From: Nonomuraea dietziae
GTDB taxonomy: Bacteria > Actinomycetota > Actinomycetes > Streptosporangiales > Streptosporangiaceae
Direction of reading: 5' to 3'
Assembly (NCBI RefSeq): GCF_014195505.1
Contig: NZ_JACIBV010000001.1
Coordinates: 1,364,001-1,428,000, forward strand
DNA length: 64,000 nt
Below, one piece after another: positions 24,954 to 33,986 of this stretch. Numbering within the stretch: the stretch's first letter is position 1; each line of letters begins with the position of its first letter. The notes below the pieces were generated by a model. The model ran no database searches, had not been told where the DNA came from, and worked only from the letters and a program-made list of their open reading frames with translations. Made by a program: the position numbers and the translations under genes.

Positions 24954-25068
24954 TTGGCCCACAGGACGAGGCGGGGGCCGCCGGTTTTGGCTGCCGGGTC
25001 AGTGAACGGCGGCTGTCCTGCTCCTAGCGTCCGACTGTCCCCGCCCGAACCCTTTCCGAGGTGGTCCC

Positions 25069-26616
25069 ATGACATCCGCGAAGGCCGCGACCGCCGCCGT
25101 CGTACTCGCGCTCACCACCGCCTGCTCCTCAGGAGGAGCCGCGCCACAGGCCCGCGACTCCCTTGTCTGGGCCACCGCCCACCCGCCCAACAGCCTGGAC
25201 ATCGCGCACGGTTTCAACACTGCCTCGACCCTCATCCAGACAGCGGTCCTCGACACGATGGTCACCCTGGACACTCGCGGCGCGCCCGCGCCCCGGCTGG
25301 CGACGGAGTGGACGCAGCCGGACCCTGCCACCTATCTGTTCACGCTGCGCAAGGGCGTGCGCTTCTCCGACGGCACCCCGCTGACGGCCGACGACGCCGC
25401 TTTCTCGCTGCGCCGTCACCTGGACCCGAAGGTCGCCTCGCAGGCGGCCAGCTACTTCACGACGGTCAAGCAGGTCGAGGCGGTCGGCGACGGCCAGGTC
25501 AAGGTCACGCTGAAGCGGCCGAACCCCGCCTTCCTCGCCATGTCGGCGATCGCCTGGCAGGTGACGCCGCGCAAGCTGGCCGAGGCGCACCCCCAGGACC
25601 TGGGCAGCCCCGAGGTGGGCACGATGGGCACCGGCCCCTTCAAGGTGGCGAAGTTCTCGCTCACCTCGGGCGTGGTCCTGGAGCGCAACGAGTCGTACTG
25701 GGGCAGCAGGCCCGCGCTGCGCAGGGTGGAGTTCAAGACCATCGCCGACCCCGAGACGCTGCGGCTGGCGGTCAGGTCGGGTGAGGTGGACGCCACAGAC
25801 GGCGTCAGCGTCCGCGACGCGCGCAAGTGGACCGGCCTGCCCGGCGTCAAGACGATCTTCTACCCGGGCAACAACATCGGCTACCTGTCGCTGGCGGTCA
25901 ACAACGGCCCGCTGAAGGACCCGCACGTACGGCGGGCCATCGCGCACGCGGTCAACCGCAGGGCGGTGTCGGACCTGATGACCGCCGGTCACGGCGCTCC
26001 GGCGGTGGCCATGCTGCCGAGCCCGCAGCTGGCGGCGCTGTACGGCGACAGCCTCCCGGCCCTGCCTGCCCATCCCTACGACGTGGAGGCGGCCAGGGCC
26101 GAACTGGCCAGGTCCGCCTACCCCCGGGGGTTCGAGCTGGAGGCGCCGTACGCCAGTACCGGCGACAGCGGCACGGTCATGCAGACCGTCGCCGCCGACC
26201 TGGCCAAGATCGGCATCAGGCTCACCCTGCAGCCGAGCCCCGCCGACCAGTACCGCGCCCGGGTGATGCAGCACGACCGCCTGTCGATCCAGTACGTCAA
26301 CCTGGCCTACGGCACGCCCGACCCGCTCGAGGTCCTGCCCGACATGGTCAGCCGCGCCGCCGCCGAGCCTGAGGGCTTCAACTTCTCCGGTTACGGCAGC
26401 GCCGCCACCGACAAGCAGCTGGACACGCTGGCCTCGGCGACCGGTCAGGACAGGAAGGAGCAGGTCACCGCGTTGCTGACGGAGATCGCCGAACAGGTGC
26501 CCTACATCCCGCTGTTCCATACCGACTACGCCGTCGCGCTGAACGAGAGGTTCACGGGCACGTTCTCCACCTGGTCCACGGACGCCATCGCCTCGCTGCG
26601 CCCGGCGGGCCGCTGA
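25069..26616 (+). CDS. ABC transporter substrate-binding lipoprotein (peptide/opine, SBP family 5)
   Basis: 515 residues. The signal peptide ends in the lipobox LTTAC with Cys near residue 19. The family-5 blocks are present: TYLFTLRKGVRFSDGTPLTADDAAFSLRRHLD near 90-115, GTGPFKVAKF, and NNIGYLSLAVNNGPLKDPHVRRAIAHAVNR. It captures peptides at the outer membrane face and delivers them to the two permeases that follow. One base separates it from the first permease gene. Confidence 0.92.
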   Translation: MTSAKAATAAVVLALTTACSSGGAAPQARDSLVWATAHPPNSLDIAHGFNTASTLIQTAVLDTMVTLDTRGAPAPRLATEWTQPDPATYLFTLRKGVRFSDGTPLTADDAAFSLRRHLDPKVASQAASYFTTVKQVEAVGDGQVKVTLKRPNPAFLAMSAIAWQVTPRKLAEAHPQDLGSPEVGTMGTGPFKVAKFSLTSGVVLERNESYWGSRPALRRVEFKTIADPETLRLAVRSGEVDATDGVSVRDARKWTGLPGVKTIFYPGNNIGYLSLAVNNGPLKDPHVRRAIAHAVNRRAVSDLMTAGHGAPAVAMLPSPQLAALYGDSLPALPAHPYDVEAARAELARSAYPRGFELEAPYASTGDSGTVMQTVAADLAKIGIRLTLQPSPADQYRARVMQHDRLSIQYVNLAYGTPDPLEVLPDMVSRAAAEPEGFNFSGYGSAATDKQLDTLASATGQDRKEQVTALLTEIAEQVPYIPLFHTDYAVALNERFTGTFSTWSTDAIASLRPAGR

Positions 26617-26617
26617 C

Positions 26618-27562
26618 ATGGCGGTCGTCAAGCGCCTGTGCGCCGCCGTTCTCCTGCTGGGGATATTGTCCGTGCTGACCTACGGGCTGCTCGCGGCCGC
26701 GCCGGGCGGTCCCGAGCAGGTGCTGCTCGGCGGGCGCCCGTCCACGCCCGAGACCAGGGCGGCGATCCGCGCGCAGTACCACCTGGACGATCCCTTCCCT
26801 GTCCGCTACGCGCGCTGGCTGGGCGACGCGCTGCGGGGCGACTTCGGCACCTCGATCTCCTCACGCGAGCCGGTCACCACGGTGATCGCCGACCGGCTGC
26901 CGGTGACGGCGGGGCTGGCGGGCTACGCGCTGGTGCTCACGGTCGTGGTGGGCGTGCCCGCCGGGCTGGCCGCGGCGATGCGCCGCGGCGGCAGGCTGGA
27001 TCAGGGCATCACGCTGGCGTCGCTGGTCGCGCTGTCCATCCCGTCGTTCGCACTGAGCATCCTGCTGCTGTACGGCTTCGCGGTCGCGCTGGGCTGGTTC
27101 CCCGTCTTCGGCGCGGGCGACACCCCGATGGACCGCCTCGTGCATCTCACTCTGCCCGCGATCGCACTGGCCGCGGCGCAGGCGGCGATCGTCGTCAGGC
27201 AGATGCGCGCCGCCGCGCTCGATCTGGCCGCGCAGGACTTCCTGACCTTCGCCAGGGCGCGCGGCCTGCCCAGGTGGCGGGTGTGGGTCAGCTACGCGCT
27301 GCGCAACGCGGCGCTGCCCGTGCTGACGGTGGGCGGCCTGCTGCTGGCGGCCAACCTGACCGGCTCGGTCTTCGTCGAGCAGGCCTTCGGGCTGCACGGG
27401 CTGGGGGCGCTGCTGATCAGCGCGGTCGGCGAGAAGGACATCCCGGTGGTGCAGGCGCTGGTGCTGTTCGGCGGCGCGATCGTGATCCTCGTGAACCTGC
27501 TGATCGACCTGGCCTACGTGGCCGTCGATCCCAGGGTCAGGCACAAGGCGGCCACGGCATGA
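26618..27562 (+). CDS. Peptide ABC transporter permease, DppB-like
   Basis: 314 residues with six membrane helices. The N-terminal region has the DppB-type GGRPSTPETRAAIRAQYHLDDPFPVRYARWL block, and the EAA-type coupling loop DFLTFARARGLPRWRVW is near residue 205. It forms the pore together with the next gene, which it overlaps by 4 bp. Confidence 0.92.
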   Translation: MAVVKRLCAAVLLLGILSVLTYGLLAAAPGGPEQVLLGGRPSTPETRAAIRAQYHLDDPFPVRYARWLGDALRGDFGTSISSREPVTTVIADRLPVTAGLAGYALVLTVVVGVPAGLAAAMRRGGRLDQGITLASLVALSIPSFALSILLLYGFAVALGWFPVFGAGDTPMDRLVHLTLPAIALAAAQAAIVVRQMRAAALDLAAQDFLTFARARGLPRWRVWVSYALRNAALPVLTVGGLLLAANLTGSVFVEQAFGLHGLGALLISAVGEKDIPVVQALVLFGGAIVILVNLLIDLAYVAVDPRVRHKAATA

Positions 27563-28353
27563 GGGCGATCCTGGTGGCCGTGCTGGGCCTGGCTGCGGTG
27601 GCGGCCGTGGCCGGTTCGTGGCTGGCGCCGTACGATCCCGCCGCCCAGGATCTCGCGCTCGGCGCGGCGGAGCCGAGCGCCGCGCACTGGCTCGGCACCG
27701 ACGACCTGGGCCGCGACGTGCTGTCGCGGCTGCTGGCCGGTGCGGGCTCCGCGCTGATGTGGCCGGTGCTCGTCGCCGCCTGCACGACGGTGCTGAGCAC
27801 GACGCTCGGGCTGCTGGCGGGCTACCGGCTGGGCTGGGTGGACGCGCTGATGATGCGCACGGTCGACCTCGCGATCGCGATGCCGGGCATGCTCGTGCTG
27901 ATCGTGGTGGTGGGCGTGATCGGCGGCGGGTACGGCTGGGCGGTGCTGGCCATGGCACTGCTGTTCACGCCCGGCGACATCCGGGTGATCCGCAGCCTCA
28001 CCCTCGCCCAGAGGGAGCTGGCCTACGCCGAGGCCGCCCGCACGCTGGGCCTGCCCGCGTCGCGGATCATGTTCAGGCACCTGCTGCCGAACCTCGCGCC
28101 CACGGTGGTGGCCAGCTCGCTGCTGAGCTTCGTGGCGGCGCTGGTCGCGCTGGCGGGCCTGTCGTTCCTGGGGATCGGGCTGCCTGCCGGCACGCCCGAC
28201 TGGGGCCTCATGGTCCAGGAGAACCGCGGTCTGCTCGACCTGAACCCGTGGGCCTCGATCGCGCCCGCGGCCCTGATCACCGTGGTCGCGTGCGCGGCCA
28301 CCCTGCTGGGCGACCGCGCGTTCGAGTCGCTGTCGAAGGGAGGCCTGCGGTGA
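27559..28353 (+). CDS. Peptide ABC transporter permease, DppC-like
   Basis: 264 residues from ATG 27559 (ATGA overlap). DppC features: LAPYDPAAQD, HWLGTDDLGRDVLSRLLAGA, and the coupling loop ELAYAEAARTLGLPASRIMFRHLLPN. Its N-terminal cytosolic tail is shorter than usual. It overlaps the ATPase gene by 4 bp (GTGA). Confidence 0.92.
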   Translation: MRAILVAVLGLAAVAAVAGSWLAPYDPAAQDLALGAAEPSAAHWLGTDDLGRDVLSRLLAGAGSALMWPVLVAACTTVLSTTLGLLAGYRLGWVDALMMRTVDLAIAMPGMLVLIVVVGVIGGGYGWAVLAMALLFTPGDIRVIRSLTLAQRELAYAEAARTLGLPASRIMFRHLLPNLAPTVVASSLLSFVAALVALAGLSFLGIGLPAGTPDWGLMVQENRGLLDLNPWASIAPAALITVVACAATLLGDRAFESLSKGGLR

Positions 28354-30014
28354 GGATCTCCGAGCTGCGCATCTCCGGGTCCGGGCTCATCGTCGACGGC
28401 GTGGACCTGGAGGTCTCCAGCGGCGAGACCGTGGGACTGGTCGGCGAGTCGGGCAGCGGCAAGTCGCTCACCGCGCGGGCCGCCACGGGACTGCTGCCCA
28501 AGGGGCTGCGCGCCACCGGCTCTGTCACGCTCGACGGCCGGGAGCTCCTCGGCGCGCGCGAGCGGGTGTGGCGCTCGGTGCGCGGCACCCGGGTGAGCCT
28601 GCTCATGCAGGACCCGTTCGCCATGCTGAACCCCCTGCGTACGGCGGGCGCCCACGTCGCCGAATCGCTGCGAGGGCGCAGGGACAGGGCGGAGGTGCTG
28701 CGCCGGCTGGCCGAGGTGGGCATCGACGATCCGGACGTGGCCGGGCGCCATCCGTTCCAGCTGTCGGGCGGCATGCGACAGCGGGTGGCGCTGGCCGCCG
28801 CGCTGGCGGCCGACCCGGGGCTGCTGATCGCCGACGAGCCCACCACGGCGCTGGACGCCACGACGCAGCACGAGATCCTCATGCTGATCAGGGGCCTCCA
28901 GCGGGCCCGTGGCATGGGCGTGCTGCTGATCACCCACGACCTGCGGGTGGCGTTCGAGCTGTGTGACCGGGTGGCGGTCATGTACGCGGGGCGCATCGTC
29001 GAGCAGGGGCCGCCCGCCGAGATGGCCAAGGCGCCCGCGCATCCGTACACGGCGGGTCTGCTGGCCGCCGTGCCCACCGTCGAGCGGCGGCTGCCCCGGC
29101 TCATCGGCATCAGGGGCAGCGTGCCGTCGGCGGCGCAGGTGAGTGCGACGTGCGCGTTCGCCGCCCGCTGCGACCAGGCGACATCGGAGTGCGCGCACGC
29201 CCGGCCGCCGCTGCGCGAGCTGCGCCCTGAGCGGCTCACGGCCTGCCTGCACGAGGTGCGCCCCAGGACCCGCGTCGAGGAGGGCGGGCAGGAGCGCCGC
29301 CAGGTGACAGGCGACGAGGTGCTGCGCGTCACCGGCCTGCGCAGGACGTACGGCTCGCACGTCGCGCTGGGCGGCGTCTCCCTGCACGTCAACCGCGGTG
29401 AGAGCGTCGGTGTCGTCGGCGGCTCCGGCTCGGGCAAGACCACGCTCGCCCGCTGCGTTCTGGGCCTGGTCAGGCCGGACTCCGGCACGATCGAGCTGGC
29501 CGACCCTGTTCGGCCACGCCACCAGCTGGTGCAGTGCGTCTTCCAGGACCCCTCGACCTCGCTCAACCCGGCCCTGACGGTCGGCGCCACGCTGACCGAG
29601 GCGGCGGCGCAGGGCCCGGCGAAGGACAGGCTCACACCGGCGGAGCTGCTCGAGCTGGTGGGGCTGCCCGTCGCCTACGCCCGCAGGCGGCCGGCCGGAC
29701 TGTCGGGTGGGGAGCGGCAGCGGGTGGCCATCGCCAGGGCGTTGTCCGTCCGGCCGGCGCTGCTGATCTGCGACGAGCCGGTGGCCTCGCTGGACGTCTC
29801 GGTCCAGGCGCACGTCCTGGAGCTGTTGCGGGAGGTCGGCACCAGCATGCTGTTCATCACCCACGACCTGGCGGTCGTCAGGCAGATGGCCGACCGGCTG
29901 GTGGTGCTCGCGCGCGGCGAGGTGGTGGAGAGCGGTGACACGGCGGAGGTGCTCGACGCCCCCGCGCACGCCTACACGCGCAGGCTTGTGGCCTCCGTAC
30001 CGGCCGCGCCCTGA
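28350..30014 (+). CDS. Fused peptide ABC transporter ATPase (DppD-DppF in one chain)
   Basis: 554 residues from GTG 28350, two complete nucleotide-binding domains. Domain 1: Walker A GESGSGKS near 35, signature LSGGMRQR, Walker B LLIADEP, and a C-terminal peptide-transporter Cys region (CAFAARC). Domain 2, from ~320: Walker A GGSGSGKT, signature LSGGERQR, Walker B LLICDEP. Many Dpp/Opp systems have two separate ATPases; here they are joined. The stop codon overlaps a 10-bp palindrome, so the next gene may have its own control. Confidence 0.92.
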   Translation: MRISELRISGSGLIVDGVDLEVSSGETVGLVGESGSGKSLTARAATGLLPKGLRATGSVTLDGRELLGARERVWRSVRGTRVSLLMQDPFAMLNPLRTAGAHVAESLRGRRDRAEVLRRLAEVGIDDPDVAGRHPFQLSGGMRQRVALAAALAADPGLLIADEPTTALDATTQHEILMLIRGLQRARGMGVLLITHDLRVAFELCDRVAVMYAGRIVEQGPPAEMAKAPAHPYTAGLLAAVPTVERRLPRLIGIRGSVPSAAQVSATCAFAARCDQATSECAHARPPLRELRPERLTACLHEVRPRTRVEEGGQERRQVTGDEVLRVTGLRRTYGSHVALGGVSLHVNRGESVGVVGGSGSGKTTLARCVLGLVRPDSGTIELADPVRPRHQLVQCVFQDPSTSLNPALTVGATLTEAAAQGPAKDRLTPAELLELVGLPVAYARRRPAGLSGGERQRVAIARALSVRPALLICDEPVASLDVSVQAHVLELLREVGTSMLFITHDLAVVRQMADRLVVLARGEVVESGDTAEVLDAPAHAYTRRLVASVPAAP

Positions 30015-30069
30015 AATTTCATACTTCTGTACCTAGCGCCCGCGATGGCGGGCAAGGGAGCCTAGCGCC
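30012..30069 (+). promoter_or_regulatory. Palindrome and direct repeats before the D-aminoacylase gene
   Basis: TGAAATTTCA (30012-30021) is a perfect palindrome beginning at the stop codon of the ATPase gene. CCTAGCGCC occurs at 30032-30040 and 30061-30069, flanking a small GCCCGC/GCGGGC hairpin. AAGGGAG at 30054-30060 is the ribosome site for the ATG at 30070. An internal promoter or operator here would uncouple the enzyme genes from the transporter genes. Confidence 0.45.
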
Positions 30070-31605
30070 ATGCATGACCTGCTGCTTCGCGACGGGACCG
30101 TCCATGACGGGCTCGGAGGAGCGCCCCGGCACGCCGACGTCGCGATCGCCGACGGGCGCGTGGCCGCCGTCGGGCGCGACCTCGGCCCTGCCCGTCGCGT
30201 GATCGACGTCTCCGGCCTGCTCGTCAGCCCTGGCTTCGTCGACCCGCACAGCCACTCCGACACCGTTCCCTTCCTGGAGGAGCCGCAGCCGTTCAAGCTC
30301 CTGCAGGGCGTGACCACCGAGATCGTGGGCAACTGCGGTTTCTCGTGCGGCCCTGTCGATCCGGAGTCAAGGAGCTTCCTGCCGGCCGAACTGGCCGGGG
30401 CGGCCTTCGCCACCCTCGGCGACTACCTGGACGCGGCCGAGGCGGCCGGGCCGAGCAACAACCTGGCCGTGATGGCAGGGCACAACACGCTTCGCCTGGC
30501 CGCGGCCGGGATGAGCGCCGCGATCACGCCGGACCGGCTGGCGCGCATGTGCGAGCTGGCCGCCCAGTCCTTCGAGGCGGGCGCGGTGGGGCTGTCGAGC
30601 GGCCTGGAGTACGTGCCCGGAGCCTACGCCGACCTGGAGGAGCTGGTCGCGCTCGCGCTGGTGGCCAAGCGCTGGGACCTGCCGTACGCCACCCACATGC
30701 GCAGCGAGAGCGAGGGCCTGGGCGACGCGCTCGACGAGGCGATCGCGGTGGCGAAGCGGGCGGGCGTCCGGCTGCAGGTCTCGCACTGCAAGGCCTCGGG
30801 GCGAGCGGTGCACGGCGCCTCCGCGATGATGCTGGACAAGCTCGCCCAGGCCCGCCGCGTGGGCGTGGACGTGCGCGCGGACGTCTATCCCTACCTCGCC
30901 TTCGGCACCATGCTGGTCGCGGTGCTGCCCCCGATCGCGTGCGAGGGCGGCGAGCAGGCGCTGCTGGAGCGGCTGGGCGACCCGGCCGAGCGTGCGGCGC
31001 TGCGCGCGCTCGCGGAGGACCCTGCCACCGGCACCGGCGTCGGTTTCTGGCGCGAGCTGCACCCCTCCGACGTGCAGATCCTCGTCCACAACGACCCTGG
31101 CATCGAGGGCAGGCGGCTGTCCGACCTCGGCGGCGACCCGTGGGAGGCGCTGTGCGACCTGGTCAGGCTGGACCCTCAGTCCTCGGGCGTCTTCCACACC
31201 ATGCACGAGCGGGACCTGGCCGCCTTCCTGGCCGACCCGCTGATCTCCATCGGCTCCGACAACGGGCCTCCTGTCGGCCCCAACCATCCGCGTACGTTCG
31301 GGACCTTCCCCACCTATCTCGGCACCTACGTCGAGAAGGAGGACATGCCTGAGGCGATCCGCAAGCTCGGCTCCGCCGTCGCCGCCCAGTTCGGTCTGGC
31401 CGGGCGCGGCTGGCTGGGTCCGGGGGCGATCGCCGACCTGTGTGTCTTCGACCCTGTCACGATCGGCCACGCGGGCACCTACGAGAGCCCCGACGTGCGG
31501 CCCACCGGGGTCGAGCACGTCTTCATGGCAGGGCGCCAGGTGGTCGCCGACGGCGAGTTCACCGGCGGCAGGCACGGCCGGATGCTCAGGCGGGGCGCCC
31601 GGTGA
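30070..31605 (+). CDS. N-acyl-D-amino-acid deacylase (D-aminoacylase family amidohydrolase)
   Basis: 511 residues, normal for the family. The amidohydrolase barrel has the metal motif SPGFVDPHSHSD near residue 56, the metal-bridging Cys block EIVGNCGFSCGP typical of D-aminoacylases, ATHMRSES, SHCKASGR, and the C-terminal SDNGP plus HPRTFGTFPTYL. It hydrolyses N-acyl-D-amino acids to D-amino acids and a carboxylate, in the cytosol. It lies between a peptide importer and a racemase, which supports this over the dihydroorotase-like alternatives. It overlaps the PucR gene by 4 bp. Confidence 0.9.
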   Translation: MHDLLLRDGTVHDGLGGAPRHADVAIADGRVAAVGRDLGPARRVIDVSGLLVSPGFVDPHSHSDTVPFLEEPQPFKLLQGVTTEIVGNCGFSCGPVDPESRSFLPAELAGAAFATLGDYLDAAEAAGPSNNLAVMAGHNTLRLAAAGMSAAITPDRLARMCELAAQSFEAGAVGLSSGLEYVPGAYADLEELVALALVAKRWDLPYATHMRSESEGLGDALDEAIAVAKRAGVRLQVSHCKASGRAVHGASAMMLDKLAQARRVGVDVRADVYPYLAFGTMLVAVLPPIACEGGEQALLERLGDPAERAALRALAEDPATGTGVGFWRELHPSDVQILVHNDPGIEGRRLSDLGGDPWEALCDLVRLDPQSSGVFHTMHERDLAAFLADPLISIGSDNGPPVGPNHPRTFGTFPTYLGTYVEKEDMPEAIRKLGSAVAAQFGLAGRGWLGPGAIADLCVFDPVTIGHAGTYESPDVRPTGVEHVFMAGRQVVADGEFTGGRHGRMLRRGAR

Positions 31606-33170
31606 CGGCCCGCGGGCGGGTGACGCTCGGCGTGCTGATCGACAGTCTCGGCCCCGGCCTGGCGCGCCCGCTGGCGCTGCCGCACGGCAGGGAGCCGCTG
31701 GTGGGCACCCCGGTCATCTACGACCCCGAAGAGCCGCAGGCGGGGCTCGACGGCGCGGTCCTGCTGGTGACCGGCCGCCCGTCGGCCGAGATCCTGGCCC
31801 GCGCGGGCGAGAGCGGCGTGGCCGTCGTCGTGGTCAAGCCGGGCACCTGCGACGAGCAGGCGCTGGCCACCGCGGCCAAGGCGGCGGGCACGGCGCTGCT
31901 CGCCGCGCCGCCCGAACTGTCCTGGGGACAGCTCTACACGCTCATCGAGGCCCTGCTCGCGATGGTCGCCCCGGCAGAGGACCCGCGCGGCACCCGGGCG
32001 GCCGACCTGTTCGTGCTGGCCAACGAGGTGGCGGTCCGGGTGGGCGGCGCGGTGGCGATCGAGGATCTGGCGATGCGGGTGCTGGCCTACTCCACGGTCG
32101 AGGGCCAGCGCATCGACGAGCTGCGACGGGAGGGCATCCTGGGCCGCCGGGTGCCCGAGCACCCGACCAACGCCGAGGAGTACGCGGCCGTGCTGCGCGC
32201 CGACGGGGTGGTCTGGAGCCACGAGCCGCGCGAGTTCTATCCCCGTCTGGCCATCGCGGTCCGGGCGCACGGCGAGGTGCTCGGCACGATCTGGGCGGTG
32301 CAGGCGGAGGAGCCGCTGGCCCACGACGCCGCCGCGGTCCTCGAGGAGGCGGCCACCGCCGCGGCGCCGCACCTGGCGCGCATCAACCTGGCCGCCGACG
32401 AGGCGCGGCGCAGGCGCGACGAGTGCCTGGGCTGGCTGCTACGCGGCATCGGCGCGGTCGACGAGCTGGCCACCTCCTTCGGCCTGCTGCCGCGCGAGCC
32501 GGTGACGGTCGTGACGCTGGGCCCCTACGCGGGCTCGGCCGACGCCTTCGCCGCGACGCACGCCGCCGACCTGCTGCGCACCGCGTTCGTGGCCTACCGG
32601 ATCAGGGCCGCGACCGGCGTGGTCGACGGCCGTGCCCATGCGATCGTCGCGGCCGAGGCGTCCGCGACGTTGCTGCGCCGCATCATCGTGGACACGCTGA
32701 CCAGGGTGAGCGAGCGGCTGGGCGGCGGCTGGCGGGCCGGCATCGGCCGTACCGCCGCCTCCGTCGCCGCCGTGCCCGCCGGCGCGCGCCAGGCCGAAGA
32801 GGCGCTGCGCGCGGTCTGCGGGCCGTTCACCCAGGAGCTGGCCGGGTCGCACGAGGAGCTGTCGGCGGCGCTGTTCCTCATGGACGTGGAGGCCGCCCTG
32901 CGACCGAAACCCTCCCTGTCCGGCGAGCCTCTGGCGCTGGTCGCCGCGCACGACGCCAGGCACGGCACCCACTACGTGCACAGCCTGACCGTCTGGATCG
33001 GCGCCCACTACGACGTGCCCCGCGCGGCCGAGCTGCTGTCGCTGCACCCCAACACGCTGCGGTACCGGCTGCGCAGGATCGGCGAGCTGATCGCGCTGGA
33101 CGATCCGGACACGCGGCTGGTGCTCGCCCTCCAGCTCAGGCTGAACGCCGCCACAAAGCGGAGCCGATGA
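31602..33170 (+). CDS. PucR-family transcriptional regulator
   Basis: 522 residues from GTG 31602. The N-terminal half is a PucR-type sensor domain (LGVLIDSLGPGLARPL...) followed by a GAF-like region near 150-260. The C-terminal helix-turn-helix reads SLTVWIGAHYDVPRAAELLSLHPNTLRYRLRRI, the PucR/CdaR hallmark. These are usually activators of nitrogen-compound catabolism that respond to the substrate. Its place inside the operon, overlapping the deacylase and followed by the acyltransferase, makes it the likely local regulator. Confidence 0.9.
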   Translation: MTARGRVTLGVLIDSLGPGLARPLALPHGREPLVGTPVIYDPEEPQAGLDGAVLLVTGRPSAEILARAGESGVAVVVVKPGTCDEQALATAAKAAGTALLAAPPELSWGQLYTLIEALLAMVAPAEDPRGTRAADLFVLANEVAVRVGGAVAIEDLAMRVLAYSTVEGQRIDELRREGILGRRVPEHPTNAEEYAAVLRADGVVWSHEPREFYPRLAIAVRAHGEVLGTIWAVQAEEPLAHDAAAVLEEAATAAAPHLARINLAADEARRRRDECLGWLLRGIGAVDELATSFGLLPREPVTVVTLGPYAGSADAFAATHAADLLRTAFVAYRIRAATGVVDGRAHAIVAAEASATLLRRIIVDTLTRVSERLGGGWRAGIGRTAASVAAVPAGARQAEEALRAVCGPFTQELAGSHEELSAALFLMDVEAALRPKPSLSGEPLALVAAHDARHGTHYVHSLTVWIGAHYDVPRAAELLSLHPNTLRYRLRRIGELIALDDPDTRLVLALQLRLNAATKRSR

Positions 33171-33212
33171 AGTTCGGCGTGGACGCCAACGCCCCGGACG
33201 GCGCGCGCCGCG

Positions 33213-33986
33213 ATGCTGATGCCCATGGCCGAACACCTCACCATCCGTTCCCTCCACGGCACCGTGGCGCTGCGGCGTGCCGACCGACTGCTCCGCGAGA
33301 TCTGGGGAACCAGACGCGGTGACGACCCGCCGATAGCCCTCGACCTGTTGTGCGCGTTCGCCCACACCGGCGGGTACGTGGGCGGCGCCTTCCTCGACGA
33401 CGAGCTCGTCGGGGTGGCGACGGGGTTCCTGGCGGCCGGCCACAGCCTGCACTCGCATGTCGCGGGCGTCGCCGAGAAGGCGCGCGGACGTGGCGTGGGC
33501 CGGGGGCTCAAGGAACACCAGCGGGACTGGGCGGCCGAGCACGGGCTCGTGGCCGTCTCCTGGACGTTCGACCCGCTGGTCCGGCGCAACGCCTTCTTCA
33601 ACCTGACCCGCCTGGGCGCCGAGGTCGGCGCCTACCTGCCCGATTTCTACGGGCCGATGAGCGACGGCATCAACGACGGCGGGCCCTCCGACCGGCTCTT
33701 CGTCACCTGGCCGGTCGAGCAGGCCGCTCCCCCGCCGGTTCCCGAGCGCGAGGGCGTGGTCGTGGTGGACGAGACGGGGGCCGTGAGGGACGCCGAGGGA
33801 GCGCCGCTGCTGCGGTGCGCCACCCCGGCGGACGTCGAGGCGCTGCGCACGACGGACCCCGCCGCGGCCAGGAGGTGGCGGGCGGCGCTGGCGAGCGGGC
33901 TCGGCGGCGCACTCGGCCAGGGTTACCGGGTCACCGGGTTCACCCGCTCCGGCTGGTACCTGCTCGCCCGCGGGGGTGCCGCGTGA
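33213..33986 (+). CDS. GNAT acyltransferase (COG3375 type), probable D-amino-acid N-acyltransferase
   Basis: About 257 residues; starts at 33213, 33219 or 33225 are all possible and none has a strong ribosome site, 42-54 bp after the PucR stop. The acyl-CoA loop is VAEKARGRGVGRGLKEHQRDWA, followed by WTFDPLVRRNAFFNLTRLGAEVGAYLPDFYG, which is the COG3375 pattern. In Geobacillus an enzyme of this group succinylates D-amino acids and is encoded beside N-succinylamino acid racemase. Here it overlaps the racemase gene by 4 bp. The acyl donor (succinyl-CoA or another) is inference. Confidence 0.8.
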   Translation: MLMPMAEHLTIRSLHGTVALRRADRLLREIWGTRRGDDPPIALDLLCAFAHTGGYVGGAFLDDELVGVATGFLAAGHSLHSHVAGVAEKARGRGVGRGLKEHQRDWAAEHGLVAVSWTFDPLVRRNAFFNLTRLGAEVGAYLPDFYGPMSDGINDGGPSDRLFVTWPVEQAAPPPVPEREGVVVVDETGAVRDAEGAPLLRCATPADVEALRTTDPAAARRWRAALASGLGGALGQGYRVTGFTRSGWYLLARGGAA

